A stretch of 64,000 nucleotides of DNA from Siderastrea radians (lineage: Eukaryota; Cnidaria; Anthozoa; Scleractinia; Rhizangiidae), in the NCBI GenBank assembly GCA_964017195.1, contig OZ024896.1, positions 7,459,442-7,523,441 of the forward strand. The letters are read 5' to 3'. Every line of letters begins with the position of its first letter. Position 1 is the first letter of the stretch. The translations under genes were made by a program, and so were the position numbers. The notes beneath the pieces are model-generated. The model did no database searches. It was not told the origin of the DNA and worked only from the letters and a program-made list of their open reading frames with translations. This document shows positions 1 through 11,449 of this stretch, one piece after another.

Positions 1-1728
1 TGTCTTAGCATTAGAATTCTCAGGTGTTGTTTAATGGTCTCAAGCACCACATGTATTGCACAAAACGATAGGATGTAGAAAAGTCATTGAAGACCCGTCT
101 TTAACAATCCAGTTCCAAATTGTCTTTTTTTTCTTGAAAATCGGAATGTCCCGATTGTTTTAGGTTTTGAAACTCAAAAATCGGGACAATTCCCATTAAA
201 TGGGGACGGATGGCAGGTATGAACCTGTTTTACAAAATTCTAAATAAGCCCCAGTTTTAGGTTGTAAACTTAAATATTGGGCACAATAATTATTTTTGTT
301 CACCTTACCTCGGCCTTTTCTCTGCCACAAGTCTACGGTTTAATTCATTTACATTATTGCAGAGTTGTCAAATTGTATAGACAAGGTACTAATTGAAAAA
401 TACCTCCACCTCATTCAATGGTTTGACAGATAAGTTGTGTGGTATAGAGCGAGGAAAAATGCGAGCAATGAGTACCGGTAAAATGTCCTTGACCATTATC
501 TGTAAAACCACTGAATGATATTTATTATTCCACTACAATATTTGCCTATCATTTTAAATGATTTATTCAATGAGTGATTTGAAACCGGGACACTACAGTG
601 CAATACGCTTTCTACAGTGCAATGCACTCTCATACTCTCGTGTATGTGTTTTCTCCTTATATGATAAACTGATGCTATAGTGGAATAATAATGTACCTTG
701 TTTACTCTTATTGATGCCCAGGGACTATTATATTAAAATCAATCTCTTTAAGTACCCATCAGTCGTGAATCAACCACTCAACCACTTAGTTGATAAATCG
801 GTCAATCAGTCAATAAAAAAATTTGTGACTAACAGTGTTGCCAACACGAATAACAAATGGTCCAGTAACCACTTAAGTGACTTTGATGCACAGATTATGA
901 CTCACTATGTTACTACCCCTGACTGTGATGGTAGTAAATCTTGTGGTTTAATTTGTTTTTGGTTTCATCATTAGCCTTTACACTGCATCTAATGTCACCA
1001 ATGAGCAATGTTACTGATTGCCATAATCTGGTAGCAAAGAGAAACAAAAAGAAAGCCTCTTCATAAATCATTTCAGGATAGTCTGAAACCTGTCATGTAA
1101 TGAACTGACAAGAGGGGATCAGACTGTGGTGAATCCATCATTTGAAATAGTTTTCCCTGTCAAGTGAATTCAGTCAGATAACTCCGAATCATCATTCCTG
1201 GGAAGTTAGTTGTGTGTGTGCGTGTGTGTGTGGGGGGGGAGTAGGGTTACTCCCAAATAAATGCTACTCGTGTATGGATGTGTTACTGAGGGAACATAAA
1301 GTGTATGTGGATACAGTCAAACTAATCACCAACATCAAAATTTGCAAAAAAAAAACAAAAATATAAAACCTTATTTCAAAACTGCTCTTAAAATTTTTTA
1401 TTTCAATTGATAATGTCTGCCTGGGAACATACATGTAGCTAAGAGTACAAATTTATTAACCAAATCCTTACAATAAACTGCCATATTTTTTCTGACATCA
1501 GGTTGATGGAATAAAAACCTGTATGGAAAACAAAGCAGAGTAAATGTTTAATTATCTCAGTTGCCAAAAGTAAGCCCATGGCTTTAGGGAGGTTCTAAGG
1601 ATATTTGCGCAATTTTTTTCTGCGCATCAATACTGCGCACACAATTCACAACATTGGCATTATGTCATGCCGTGTCATGCACTGAGCATGCACACTCGCA
1701 TGAAAAACTACCCCAAATGTTTTAAGAC
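1..1728. other. No recognisable gene
   Basis: AT-rich sequence with short open frames only; none has a splice context, recognisable motif or codon pattern. A (GT)n-rich tract followed by a G run lies near 1208-1240. I see nothing else that can be supported. Confidence 0.6.
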
Positions 1729-1729
1729 A

Positions 1730-2144
1730 CTGTAAACTGCCGCTTATAAGCCCTAGGGTGATACAACTTTGTAAAGGGTTTTGGGTGGGCTTATAAATGG
1801 AGGGGCTTATATCCGGGGGGGGCTTATAAGCGGAGTAAGAAAAACGTTACGAAATGAGCCACAGCAGTGTTGATCGGAATACATTTTTAATGTACCAGTT
1901 TGTAATTAACCTTTGAAATGTCATAATAAGTCAAATTCATTTCGATTTTAACAACAAAATCAAAACTGCAACAACACGAACATAACCGGAACATAACAAA
2001 ACAGAAGCTCAGAGTTAATCTTTGCAGTTTTCTGTGAGAGTGCTTAATATTAAGGAAACAGGGAAAACTACAGGTGGATGGGCCTATAGCCGGGGGGGGG
2101 GGGGGGGCTTGTAAGTAGGCGGGCTTATAAGCGGCAGTTTACAG
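1730..2144. mobile_element. MITE with 24-bp perfect TIRs, possibly Tc1/mariner type
   Basis: The left end (from 1730, CTGTAAACTGCCGCTTAT...) and the right end (to 2144) are perfect inverted copies for about 24 bp. Internally the GGCTTATAAG motif recurs several times beside G runs. The right end is followed by TA and the left is preceded by CA, which fits a TA target duplication with one side mutated. There is no coding capacity over about 415 bp. The superfamily is inferred from the TA-like flank and the CTGTA start. Confidence 0.6.
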
Positions 2145-3291
2145 TATTTGTTTTGAGTTTTAAGCATGTGCATTTAAACAAGTGGCATTGAAACATTCCA
2201 AGTGGACAAAAGGTAAACTGTATTTTTAGAGATGGTTGGTCTCATGTAAATACTTATGCCAGTCTGAATTTCAGACTGCACCAGAAATTGCACCAGTCTG
2301 AGTTTACAGTGCTTTAATGAAATCAGGGTTTTACTGCCACTGGGTATCTGAGGATGTTGTTAAACATTCTTGAGAGCTGCTCAACTTTAGTCTGAGGGGG
2401 TGTTTGCATGACACCAGTTCATTGTATGCTTTTCATTCTGATACAAGTTCACCCCAGTTCCCTCTTGCTTCTCTGTATTTGTTACATGATTACAGCACAA
2501 AATCTCATAACAGTGCGAGCCATACCTGGGTGAGTTCATACCGGTATCATGTAAACATGGTGTAACTATTTGATTCATTCTGCATTAAGTTAATTAACCA
2601 TATAGCCATCCAGATAAATCTCACATCACCATGGAAAAAGGATTTTGTAACTTGATGAAGGGAGATTCTTAACTACAGATCTCGCATTGTTCCTAGGGGA
2701 TTTTTGTGGATGGTATTCTGTCATACGCTGTTTTCAGCATTTCGTGCCGCTATATTGGTGAAATAATGAAGAAGAACATCTGAATTCCACAACTGAACAT
2801 TGCGCGTGCATAGCTACTGCCAGTCCCCAACCGCACATTAAAAAGAAAATCAGTAAAACTAAGAGGAAACTAGTAAAGTTCCGATTTTTTGGCGAATTGC
2901 CCCACCCTTCTTTACAATCCGAAGCATGCAATTACTGTTTTTACAAAGAATAGACGAAGTACAGCACAAAAATGTATAAAGATATGTGCTTGGCCATCAT
3001 AACTTTTATATTCATAATAAAGCAAATTTCTAGAAACTGTTGCTTCAAATTTTGCATCCTCTAAATCTATATATTTGAATGATTTTAAAACTGTTTAATT
3101 ATGTTTGACTGGGTTCAGAAATTGAATGGAATCAAACACAGCTGTATATATAGGCATATTTTTGGTTAATAATTATTGTGTTCAATTACCGAACCCAAAT
3201 TAACCCAATGACTGCATTCAATCCAGTTCAATTTACTGAACAGTTAGATACGTAAGCTGGGCTAATTATATAACTGATATCTTCCACGTAC
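2145..3291. other. No recognisable gene
   Basis: Nothing supportable here. Short open frames on the minus strand (2387-2578, 2734-2931) lack any protein-like signature. The stretch may be intronic to the minus-strand exon candidates at 3292-3345 and 4574-4646. Confidence 0.5.
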
Positions 3292-3345
3292 CTTAACTTC
3301 ACTGTAAGAAAATGCTGCATCACTGATCACTGCTGGCATATATGC
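3292..3345 (-). CDS. Candidate 54-bp internal exon, unknown protein
   Basis: On the minus strand a T-rich tract ending TTCTAG precedes position 3345, and AAG|GTACGT follows position 3292, which is a good acceptor/donor pair. Only one of the three phases is open: 18 codons starting AYMPAVISDAAF. It is a multiple of three and would be a phase 0-0 exon. It does not join directly to the exon candidate at 4646-4574, which ends in phase 1, so at least one further exon would have to lie between them. The product is not recognised. Support is splice consensus and an open frame only. Confidence 0.35.
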
Positions 3346-3941
3346 CTAGAACGGAAAAAAAGGATCAGTGAAAAAAAAAAACACAAAACAAAACAAATTC
3401 AGGGCTAAAAATTGGCAGTCGCCCAGTCGCCAGTGGCGATTTAAAACTGACCAGGGCCACTAAAAGTCAAGGCTTAAATGCCTGATAGAGTGAAGCCAAA
3501 TAAAATTATTGAAATTCAAGCAAACAATTCAGAAATCAGAATAAGGGTTAAAAAATATTTAAGACCTACTTCAGTAGATACATAAATGAGGATGTGCTTT
3601 TTCGTCGATTCGTTACTTGCATGGATTTTGGTAGGGGTTTTGCCGAGGATATTGTAAACAATGACTGGATTCAGAGTTAAAAAGAACGAGGCATATATCA
3701 ATTATGTCCTGTTTTGTTATTCTTTTGTTTAGTCAATGAGTTAACATCTTGACGATTCGCGTTGGTACTTGTTTTCGCCTTTTACTTCACTGCATGCTTT
3801 CATAAGCTGTTTTCTCCTTTGCCTGGCTACACTTTGCTCCGTGAAAACAAAACACACTGGTATTCTTCAAAGCTGAGAAAAGCGGGTTATCGTCGTAAAA
3901 GTAAATAACTGGAAATATTATATTTATGACCAAAGCCAATT

Positions 3942-4055
3942 AAGACAAGTTTCTCTTTGTTCGAGATAACGGGGAATTGGAAATAAGCGAGTTGAGCCAA
4001 GACAAATTTCTCTTTGTTCGAGATAACGGGGAATTGGAAATGAGCCAGTTGAGTT
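3942..4055. repeat. Tandem duplication of a 57-bp unit
   Basis: Two adjacent copies start at 3942 and 3999, share AAGACAA(G/A)TTTCTCTTTG... and GATAACGGGGAATTGGAAAT, and differ at a few positions. Open minus-strand frames run through both copies and give a repeated peptide. This is most simply a local duplication in an intron. Confidence 0.8.
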
Positions 4056-4573
4056 GAGATAAATAAAAGCGAATTTCCCATACCGTAATATTCTGTGAAA
4101 TGATTGAAAAATTCCGAGAAACTCACCCGGGAAACTCAGCAAGCAGGTCTTCACGCTGGTTCAGTTAAAGCATCGGGCCAAAGCAATCCATATTTCTCCT
4201 CTTAATAAAGACATCCATATTCCACTTAATAGGCATTTAGGACCGGCAGTCGAGTTTCTTTAGCCTATCTTTTCATTTCTAACGTTGAAAAGGTATTGTG
4301 TCCTCGTTCTCAGCCACGCACGCGGCCAGATTGCGAAATCTTGTAACATGATACCATCACCTTTGCACTACCCCCTCAAATTGCGTTCCCTTTTTTCGTT
4401 TTGTTTTGGTTTGTTTCTTTTCCTCTTTTTTTCACTTTCTATGAGTAGTATTAAATGACATACCGTAAAAGGTGCGGTTTAAGTTTTGAGGAAAAGTTCA
4501 CTTTTGTAACAGTGCATTTTTTTTTTGTTAAACAAACTTTGCTAAAGCACGGAGATTGATTTTAACTGAACAC

Positions 4574-4646
4574 CTTGTAACTTCATGCTGTCCTTGGCGT
4601 AAATTTCTTCTCCGTTCTCGATTACGACTTCTTTCCCCTTGATGAT
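4574..4646 (-). CDS. Candidate internal exon, unknown protein
   Basis: Minus-strand sequence TTATTCTACAG immediately precedes 4646 and CAAG|GTGTTC follows 4574. The 73 bp are open in the frame beginning IIKGKEVVIENGEEIYAKDS and end in phase 1. A second frame is also open but reads as arginine-rich low-complexity protein, so the first is preferred. The composition (hydrophobic strand pattern, GEE turn) looks like a globular protein, but I do not recognise the family. It lies 1.2 kb upstream, in the minus-strand sense, of the 3345-3292 exon candidate and may belong to the same gene. Confidence 0.4.
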
Positions 4647-6110
4647 CTGTAGAATAAAATACAAAAACGTAGACGTAAATTATTCGGTGGTACAAAATTA
4701 TTTCCAATCACAAATGGATAAAAATCAAGAAAACTGTACCCGACATGTTTACAGTTCTCTGTCGGCGTCTCTCAGTTTTCCTCTGGCGTTGTTCTTCAGT
4801 ACCGTTCCGTCTTATTTCTAGTTGCCTTTATCTCTCTGCTGTACTGTTCCTTCGTCTTTTTCGTTTTCGTTTCCGCTCTGCTTGACCGGGTGCTTGACGC
4901 TGTTCTTGAGTGGCGTTTCTCCTTCTTTTCCGTTGTTGTTCTCTATCTCCGTCTCTTTTCCTTCGTCTCTGCTCTTCCAGCGAAAATTGCCTCATGTAAG
5001 AATGTCATGAAATGCGACGTACGTACGTATGTATGTATGTATGTATGTATGTACGGCGCACGCGCCCGCGAGCCATTCCGCTTGCCATGACCATAAAAAA
5101 TTACCAGCACGCCTTTAAGTATGACTATGGGGCTCCACTCCCGCGGCCTACGGCCGCGGAGGAGTTCCGCTATAATGTGGCTTTAATTACTTGTAAACTC
5201 TTCAACAGCAAATTTCTAAGCTCAAAACAGGATTTTTCCATGACGCGAATTAAACAGAGCGAAGTTTACGAGAAGGTATGATTCGCGTTTATTCGGGGTG
5301 TTTGTAGAGACACGTAGTGCGGTAACGGTTTTTTTAATTATTGGACGTTCTTTTTTTGTTTTCTCAACAAAAAATGCCACCACGTTTCTAGAGCTATCGT
5401 ACGGTATCTCTGGGCAAAAAAACGGAGAATTTTGATTTTTCATCATGTGCCACTTTTTTTCGATTTCGCTCGGTCTTAGTGGACATTGCCTCTTAAGATG
5501 TATCATTCAATTAGAAATAAGTTAGTGAAAGTGTGTCAAGCAGAGTCCCATTTAGTCACGTGCTCGTGCGTTGAACCTAGTCACGTGGTTGAAGCGTCTG
5601 TGTGATACAAGATGCTGAGCCGAGACCTTAAACAACCACGATCGTAACTAAGGTGGCAATGTAAAACGTCAAAAGAAGTAAAGGCGTAAATACAGCGTTT
5701 AAGTTCAGTGCGTAGAGAAAGAACCTTCACCTTCGTGTGTTTACCTGCACGTTCTCCACAAAACTTTGACTCTGTTCATTTCACGTTGTAATTTTGCAGC
5801 TGACAACTAAGAACTGGACAAAAATGCCAAAACACGTTAAGAGTCATTGTACTACTCATTACACGTTTTGTTTAGAGACGTTCGCGTTGCCTTCGCCGTT
5901 ACCGCTGCTCATCCTGTTCCTGCATTTGAGAAATTATAAACCAGGTCTGGGCTCTGTCAGGAAACTACCTTGTTTTTAAGAATCCCGAAACACTTTCACT
6001 CCCTGTGAGTGCTCTAACTAACAAAATCTTTAATTATATTGAGCGAAATATCGCCTTATTAAAAACACAGTGTGGATTTTTAATGCTATAGTACGATTTG
6101 GTGATACTTT
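4647..6110. other. Non-coding stretch with microsatellite and GC-rich hairpin
   Basis: An ACGT/ATGT tetranucleotide tract lies at about 5018-5053. A near-palindrome at 5138-5164 (CTCCCGCGGCC / GGCCGCGGAGGAG) could form a hairpin. Two CACGTG E-boxes lie near 5557 and 5582. No gene is supported. Confidence 0.5.
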
Positions 6111-6118
6111 GGGCTAAG
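6111..6118. repeat. Left 8-bp target duplication of hAT copy 1
   Basis: GGGCTAAG here is repeated exactly at 9133-9140, directly outside the opposite TIR. An 8-bp duplication is the hAT hallmark. Confidence 0.9.
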
Positions 6119-6966
6119 CAGGGGGGGCTGGCAGCGGGGTCTGGAACCGACTTTACATGATCGCCCCAGTAAAGAAATTTGGCCGAGTAGGACTGTGTAC
6201 TAATTTTATTCCAAACAAACATGGTGGAGGCGAGGAAGGAGAATTAGCCGAATTAGCCGTTATTTGGTGTACGCGCGTTTGTGTTGGTTCAGCATTATTT
6301 CCGTTATTCCAAGTTTAAACATTCAAGGGAAGGTTTCGATCGCTTTTTTATACCTTTTTGTCTATCTGATTTGGTTGCCCTTTCTGCTTTTTCTGGTACT
6401 AATTTTACGAGTTTTAAACATTTTCTGACAGTCACAGCGGCCAGATTCGCTCTCCTCTTTCACTAAGAATTGTCGCTCGAGACTTTGTCCTTGTTTCATT
6501 TACGTACACTGTAGATTTTTCTTTCTTTATAGGAACTACCCAGGAGGAGTCAACAATTAATTGTGGAGGTTTTGTTGATCCAAATTATTTTCTGTTTTGC
6601 CCAACTTATGTTACTACCTTACAGTCCACAGTCCTTAAATGGTGAAAAGCTGAGAGGTGATGTTTACAACACTTTGCTCTTTGACTTCACCACGTGAGTC
6701 ACAGATATTGCCTACAGTGTGTAGGTATACCTGATAATAAAGCTCATTATTTTGGAGAAAAAGGTGAAATAATTTTTCATTTAGATTTTGTCTATCACAC
6801 CTCTGGGGTGAGAACTGAAACTTAAAGCGGCCAGGTTGCTCAACTGACAGCAATACTTCAGCCAGTCATTTCAGATATTTACTTGGTGACCTTGGCTTCA
6901 TATATTTCACCATGAATGGGTTTGTGGAAAATTGGCATTTGAATTCTGAAGGGACTTAAATTTTTC

Positions 6967-7206
6967 TTGACAGTGCAATTGATGTTGAACAGCTTTTGCA
7001 AACAAAACAATCATTTGGGGGTGGAGTTTGCAAAGGTTCCGACAGTCTGTAAAGTAAAGATACTCTGGCAAACACACCATCACTTTGGATCTGACAGGCG
7101 TTGGTTATCCAAGATGCATGTTGATAAAAATGTTTTGGGCAAAGGTTTTGGTTGTACAGGGACTTCGACTGATGACATATATATGGACAGCTATGTTAAT
7201 CCTTAA
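6967..7206 (+). CDS. Short open frame shared by both hAT copies, doubtful
   Basis: A 79-codon frame ending TDDIYMDSYVNP stop is also open in the other copy (41735-41962, 75 codons, same stop). Differences between the copies are mostly amino-acid changing, which argues against recent purifying selection. The peptide resembles no transposase motif I know. It is recorded only because the frame survives in both copies; chance retention in about 90% similar DNA is equally likely. Confidence 0.2.
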   Translation: MTVQLMLNSFCKQNNHLGVEFAKVPTVCKVKILWQTHHHFGSDRRWLSKMHVDKNVLGKGFGCTGTSTDDIYMDSYVNP

Positions 7207-8569
7207 TTTTCTGAAAACACTTCAAAAGGACTGTTGCACACTTAGAGCAACCATAGTTGATCAGCCATTCTGGGGTTATTTTACATCTCCTTTATAAACA
7301 GTTACTGAATGCATACCAGCCTCGTTTTGACACCCAGCAATACAACACTGTTTTGACCTGTTTTCCCCTACGTTATTGGTAACAGTTCTGACTGAAATAA
7401 TGATCCTCACAGTGAAAAGCATTCAACTTGAGCAGTTGAAAAAGCAAACTTGAAAAAATTCAGTCTTGACCAGGATCAAATTTGCCTTTTCAACTGCTCA
7501 AGTTGAAAACATTTAAAAACTGCAAGCCCTTTATGGCCACATCTGTTACATCAGGTAGTTCACACCTGATTTATTTCATATGTATCCATCTTCAAAAAAC
7601 TGAATTCTCCTTAGCAATTGGAACTGTTTCCTCATCAGGAGTACAAATGTCTGAAAGGGTGTGAGCAGAAGTCAATTGCTCTTTTAACAGAAGGGACAGT
7701 TTAGAACTCTTGCATTGTCTAATACTCCACTATTGCATAGTTCATCTGGTGTTACTGAACTCAAACTACAAATTTTTCACTGACGCTTAAGAAAAGTGGG
7801 CCTGAATGTCTTTCCTTTGAATTAAGCTTCTTGTACAGCCTACAGGCTAAAGACAAAAAATCATATAATTGCAAATCCTTCAATCTTTTCAGATTACCAT
7901 AGCAAATGTTTATAAACCTTTTCATTGGACAGTTGCATGCTTAATGTGGGAAAATGCTTGGAAATGTGATAGTTCATTGCATTTTCCATTGAATTAAACT
8001 TAGCATGTCAGTACAATATATGGAACTAGGGAGTTTTCCTAGGTGTATTTACTTTGCCAATTCTTTAAGTTCTCTTATGAAAACAAGCAAACCTCAGACA
8101 GCTCTGTTTGTAAGGTTAATAAGCATTCTTCTTTTATTGGTTGTCCTTTATAAGCTATCCTTTCCAGTTGCAAAATTCTATCATCTCAAATGTTCTTATT
8201 TTTCTTGTAACTGCAACCAACCAATATATTTGCATGCAGAAACGACTGCCACCAAGAAACACCCAAGCCAAAAAAAGAAGAATTCCATAAAATAAACGTG
8301 GTGTTTTACACGTAATTACGCTTACAGCTGTAAATAAGACGCAAACAACTTGAGACAAGTGCATGTTAAAGTTCAAGCCCATTTTTAATACATTCTAAGC
8401 CTTCGCATTCGATTTTGTGTCTTCATTGTGAAACAGACTTAAAGAAGACTCGCAATCGAAATCTCCTCTTTTCGCTTTGTTGCTGGAAGATTCCACAGTT
8501 TCCACAGTAAAAAGATTCTTATAAATCTTCCTGAGATGACGAAATCCACAGTCATCTGCTAGAATATAG

Positions 8570-8960
8570 TTATAATTTGAGCGTAGTTTGTTCAACACTC
8601 AACTGGGAAAATCTCAGGCCGAAACTTGTCACTTGCACATTCAATATTGACTGCTCTACTAACCTAAAATAAAGCTGGTCCTTCATTCCATCGATTTTGA
8701 TGGTCTCAGAAACAGAAATGGATCGAAATGGAAGGTCGAAAGCTGCAACTTTAATGCCATTTCCCAGGTCAAGTGGCTGTTGACACCGCGAACGTTTATG
8801 TTTTCGATAACACAACCATCACGCTCATGTTCTTGACATAATACACAGCAGGAGTGTACACAGATCCAGAATTTAGAGAAATGTGGTGCCCAAACGCTGT
8901 ACTGTCGCCAGAAATACTAACAGCAAATAAACAATAACAAAAAACGAATTCCTTTTCCAC
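8570..8960 (-). pseudogene. Exon-like fragment carried inside hAT copy 1
   Basis: On the minus strand the sequence reads like a secreted protein segment. A hydrophobic stretch (EKEFVFCYCLFAVSISGDS) is followed by SLNSGSVYTPAVYYVKNM, then one base is missing relative to copy 2 (the codon before DGCVIEN). Another frame reads GIKVAAFDLPFRSISVSETI up to a YFRL segment containing AG|GTTAGT, a possible donor. The same region in copy 2 (43751-43458) keeps the first frame open for 97 codons. This could be a piece of a host gene picked up by the element, or chance. No family is recognised. Confidence 0.3.
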
Positions 8961-9297
8961 AATCGAGTCACCACGAACAAAAAAACATATATTCTCGAGT
9001 AGTTCGCGCGAGACTTCGTTGCACTTCGCGCATGCTCGTTAGGGTTTTCGAATGATTGACAGATTTCTTTACTGGGGCAATCATGTAGAGGCCAAAAGCG
9101 GCAAGGTCGAAGGTAGCTGCCAGCCCCCCCTGGGGCTAAGAATTGCTCTTCCCATACAAATTTCTTACATTCGCGAGATTCAAAACTTTTCAGCTTTAAA
9201 AAAAACCCGAGAGAATCAAACTCTTTAGTATGCCATACTGTACAGGGGCTTTCCCAGACATTTTTTGGCAGTACGCACAAAGTCAGATTGATACTTA

Positions 9298-9545
9298 GGG
9301 ACGGACGATTACAAAAGTTATTGAGGTGGGGGGGGGGGGGATTTTCGAGCTGCACGAATGTTTTTGTTAACATTTCTCTTGTAGGAATATATTTTTTTCC
9401 GTATGCAAGAACTTTTTTTCTGGGCTACTCGTTGTGTATGAATTTTTTCACTCAATTTTCCGTTGCATGAATTTTTGTACTTCGCTCGCCTCCCCCCCGC
9501 CTGCTCCCCTCCCATAACTTTCCTAATGGTCCAATGGTCCTTCCC
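9298..9545. mobile_element. PIF/Harbinger-like MITE with TTA target duplication
   Basis: TIRs GGGACGGACSATT... (left from 9298) and the inverted copy ending at 9545 are flanked on each side by TTA (9295-9297 and 9546-9548). The inner arms carry complementary G-rich and C-rich runs (near 9328-9341 and 9491-9500). At 248 bp there is no coding capacity. A 3-bp TWA duplication with GG-starting TIRs is typical of PIF/Harbinger. Confidence 0.65.
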
Positions 9546-9575
9546 TTAGCCGAAAGGAGACAAACATAGTTACAG

Positions 9576-9684
9576 TTACGTTCTAATTCGCTGCGCTCAA
9601 CCGAACGTAAATTATTTTACCCTTCAATTCCCGTAAATAACCAGGCAGACAAGAGGTATGGTAGGATTCGCAAGCGGATCCAAA
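9576..9684 (-). repeat. Split direct repeat B2 of DIRS element
   Basis: About 109 bp matching 13606-13715 with a few differences (TTACGTTCTAATTCGCTGCG in place of TTACGTCCTAATTCGCTGCG; GAGGTATGGTAGG in place of GAGGCACGGTAGG). It marks the right end of the element on the minus strand. Confidence 0.85.
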
Positions 9685-9804
9685 CGGTTTAATACATTAA
9701 CAAAAAGCTTACAACTTAGAAAGAAAAAACTTCTTACAATTTTTTTTACAAGATAATACATGAGAAAAACATATTGGTAGAATAACGGAGAAAAGGTAAC
9801 ATAA

Positions 9805-10842
9805 TTAAAGTCCTAAATATTTTGTTACCAAAAGCCTATTATCCAGACTTTCTTCAACATACATATCTTTGGCTGTGTCCGTCCTCCATCTGCCATGCAA
9901 CTTTAACAGTCTTTCAGAAATTGAATTACAACTGTTACGGACAACGGAAGTTATTCCCCCGGACCTTAAGCTATGGAGACCGTATACATCCGGATTGAAT
10001 CCCAGTTGCTTTAAGGTACCCCTTAGAATTTCCCTACATGACGTATAGGAGAGTTTTCCATCTCTTAGGGTATAGCTAGTGTTACTCCTGTGGAAAACAA
10101 GCGGTCTGAACAAAGGGAGATTACTATTAGCATCAATCCCGGCTAAATTCATATACCTTCTTAAAACACCAATGGGGCAGTATGGAGTTCCCAATGATCT
10201 GATATAGACATAATTACCCTCCCTATAAACATCAGTTTTACTACGAGGCACAAAAATCCTTATGTACTCACTATGAAATTCAATATGGCTGGGAACAATA
10301 TTACATAACTCATTATACCGGAAAAAACCGGCGAAGGCTAACGAACATAAAGCAGCTACCCGAAGGTCCTTCAAACTAGCATCTTCCTTATTGTGAGAAT
10401 CAAGAATGGCCTTAATAATCTGAGAGGAAAAAGGTTTCTTCTTCGTAACTGGCTTAGACTTGGTGCGTTTTGCTGACTCAATAATATTCTTACAAAATTC
10501 GCTATCTAGAGGATTGCGGTCGAGGCTAGGAACGAACGAATGGAACCATTTTAAAGCAGCGTGAGCTTGTATCATGGAAGCACTGGAGGCACAAGACTGA
10601 TGGATTTCAAATAAGTAAAGAGATACTGTGCTAACAGAAAAAGGCAGTTGAACACTTAGTTTCCTAGAGTTGCACCATTCTAAAAACTTCTTAATGACCC
10701 GGAGATAAGCTTTGGTGGTAGAGGTCGTTCGAGACTGTGCCATCACTCTCACTATCTGATCAAAGCTGGTTGAAGACGAAAACAGGAGGGGCTCCCATGC
10801 CCTGCATGAATTGAGTATCTGAAAAAGCAAGAAACAAAACAC
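9805..10842 (-). CDS. DIRS tyrosine recombinase/integrase
   Basis: Catalyses strand exchange to integrate a circular DNA copy of the retroelement. The 345-codon frame has an N-terminal SAM-like core-binding region (about residues 30-130) and a catalytic domain. Visible catalytic residues are the Arg of GFFRYNEL, the HSLRSGG (HxxR) box, HGRW, and the Tyr of DMYVEE near the C-terminus, so the active site looks intact. The coding part probably begins at 10818: TTGCTTTTTCAG ends at 10819, a good splice acceptor, and the annotated upstream Met lies within that pyrimidine-rich tract. In DIRS elements the recombinase is usually fused to or spliced from the pol transcript. It is followed by about 120 bp and the B2 repeat. 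Confidence 0.9.
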   Translation of the reverse strand: MFCFLLFQILNSCRAWEPLLFSSSTSFDQIVRVMAQSRTTSTTKAYLRVIKKFLEWCNSRKLSVQLPFSVSTVSLYLFEIHQSCASSASMIQAHAALKWFHSFVPSLDRNPLDSEFCKNIIESAKRTKSKPVTKKKPFSSQIIKAILDSHNKEDASLKDLRVAALCSLAFAGFFRYNELCNIVPSHIEFHSEYIRIFVPRSKTDVYREGNYVYIRSLGTPYCPIGVLRRYMNLAGIDANSNLPLFRPLVFHRSNTSYTLRDGKLSYTSCREILRGTLKQLGFNPDVYGLHSLRSGGITSVVRNSCNSISERLLKLHGRWRTDTAKDMYVEESLDNRLLVTKYLGL

Positions 10843-11449
10843 TCAAAAGTAAAGGCGGGGGGGGGGGGTTGGGGTAGGGACGCGCAATCCAAAACTAGAA
10901 AATAACTTAATTCAAAAGCCCATAAGAAATTGTAATAAGCTGTAGCAAGGCTAAGTATGCAAACTTCAAAAAAACCAGGGCAAGAGCTCTGGAGATCAAA
11001 AACCAATTACGCCGTAGACTTAAGGGGTGCAGTCACCCCTTAGTAAGGCCAGCGCCCAAACAATAACAATAACAATAACAATAACAATAACAGGTGCAGT
11101 CACCATTAGCATAAAAAAACCACTGAGTCAAAAAAGCGGATACCAATAATAGTAAAGCAGTAGTGCGGGTGCCATCACACTCAGTGTATGGCCAGTGCCT
11201 GCTTCTCTGACTGATTAATAAGCAATGTGGCTAATCAAAAAATTCCACCCTTAAAGCAATAACATACCCCTTAAAGTGCTGGGATCCTAAAAGGGAATTA
11301 AGATTCCTACCATGGACGAGGGACTGGTTCCCAATATGCATGCTATAAGCGGATAGATACTTAAGATACTTATTCGTAACTAGAGGCAAATAATGAGCTG
11401 AAGGCCAAAACGGTACAACAATAGTACCAACAGCCTTTTGACACTTCCT
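10843..11449 (-). other. Remnant of pol 3' region and putative intron before recombinase
   Basis: The RNase H frame continues past its stop with a DIRS-like WPSAHYLPL segment and stays open to a TAG at 11231-11233. A possible donor, CATG|GTAGGA, lies near 11310. Downstream are an (AATAAC)n tract at 11062-11092 and a G run at 10857-10868. It was probably transcribed but spliced out ahead of the recombinase exon. Confidence 0.4.

Larger units (their letters stand above)
6119..9132. mobile_element. Non-autonomous hAT-type transposon, copy 1 (3014 bp)
   Basis: The ends are perfect 17-bp inverted repeats, CAGGGGGGGCTGGCAGC, with longer imperfect similarity inward (CATGATYGCCCCAGTAAAGAAAT on both sides). 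The element is bounded by the exact 8-bp duplication GGGCTAAG. A CA(G)-starting TIR plus 8-bp duplication indicates hAT. No transposase domain is visible; the open frames are short and most are broken between the two copies. A second full-length copy in the same orientation lies at 40836-43916 and aligns along its whole length with small indels. An internal stem (7422-7446 with 7484-7509) is visible. The right half carries exon-like minus-strand sequence, listed separately. Confidence 0.92.

Noticed and set aside
301..365. Donor-like GCCGAG|GTAAGG on the minus strand near 309
   Set aside because: All three frames close soon upstream of the donor and no acceptor fits.
4110..4142. Possible microexon ending CCCGG|GTGAGT
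   Set aside because: Good donor but no convincing acceptor; the open segment is only about ten codons.
5746..5791. Possible first exon (MNRVKVLWRTC then GTAAAC donor)
   Set aside because: Its exit phase would put the next exon candidate (4646-4574) into a frame with an early stop; no independent support.
8873..9373. 166-codon minus-strand frame
   Set aside because: It crosses the hAT terminus and flanking unrelated DNA and is not kept in the second copy; a chance frame.
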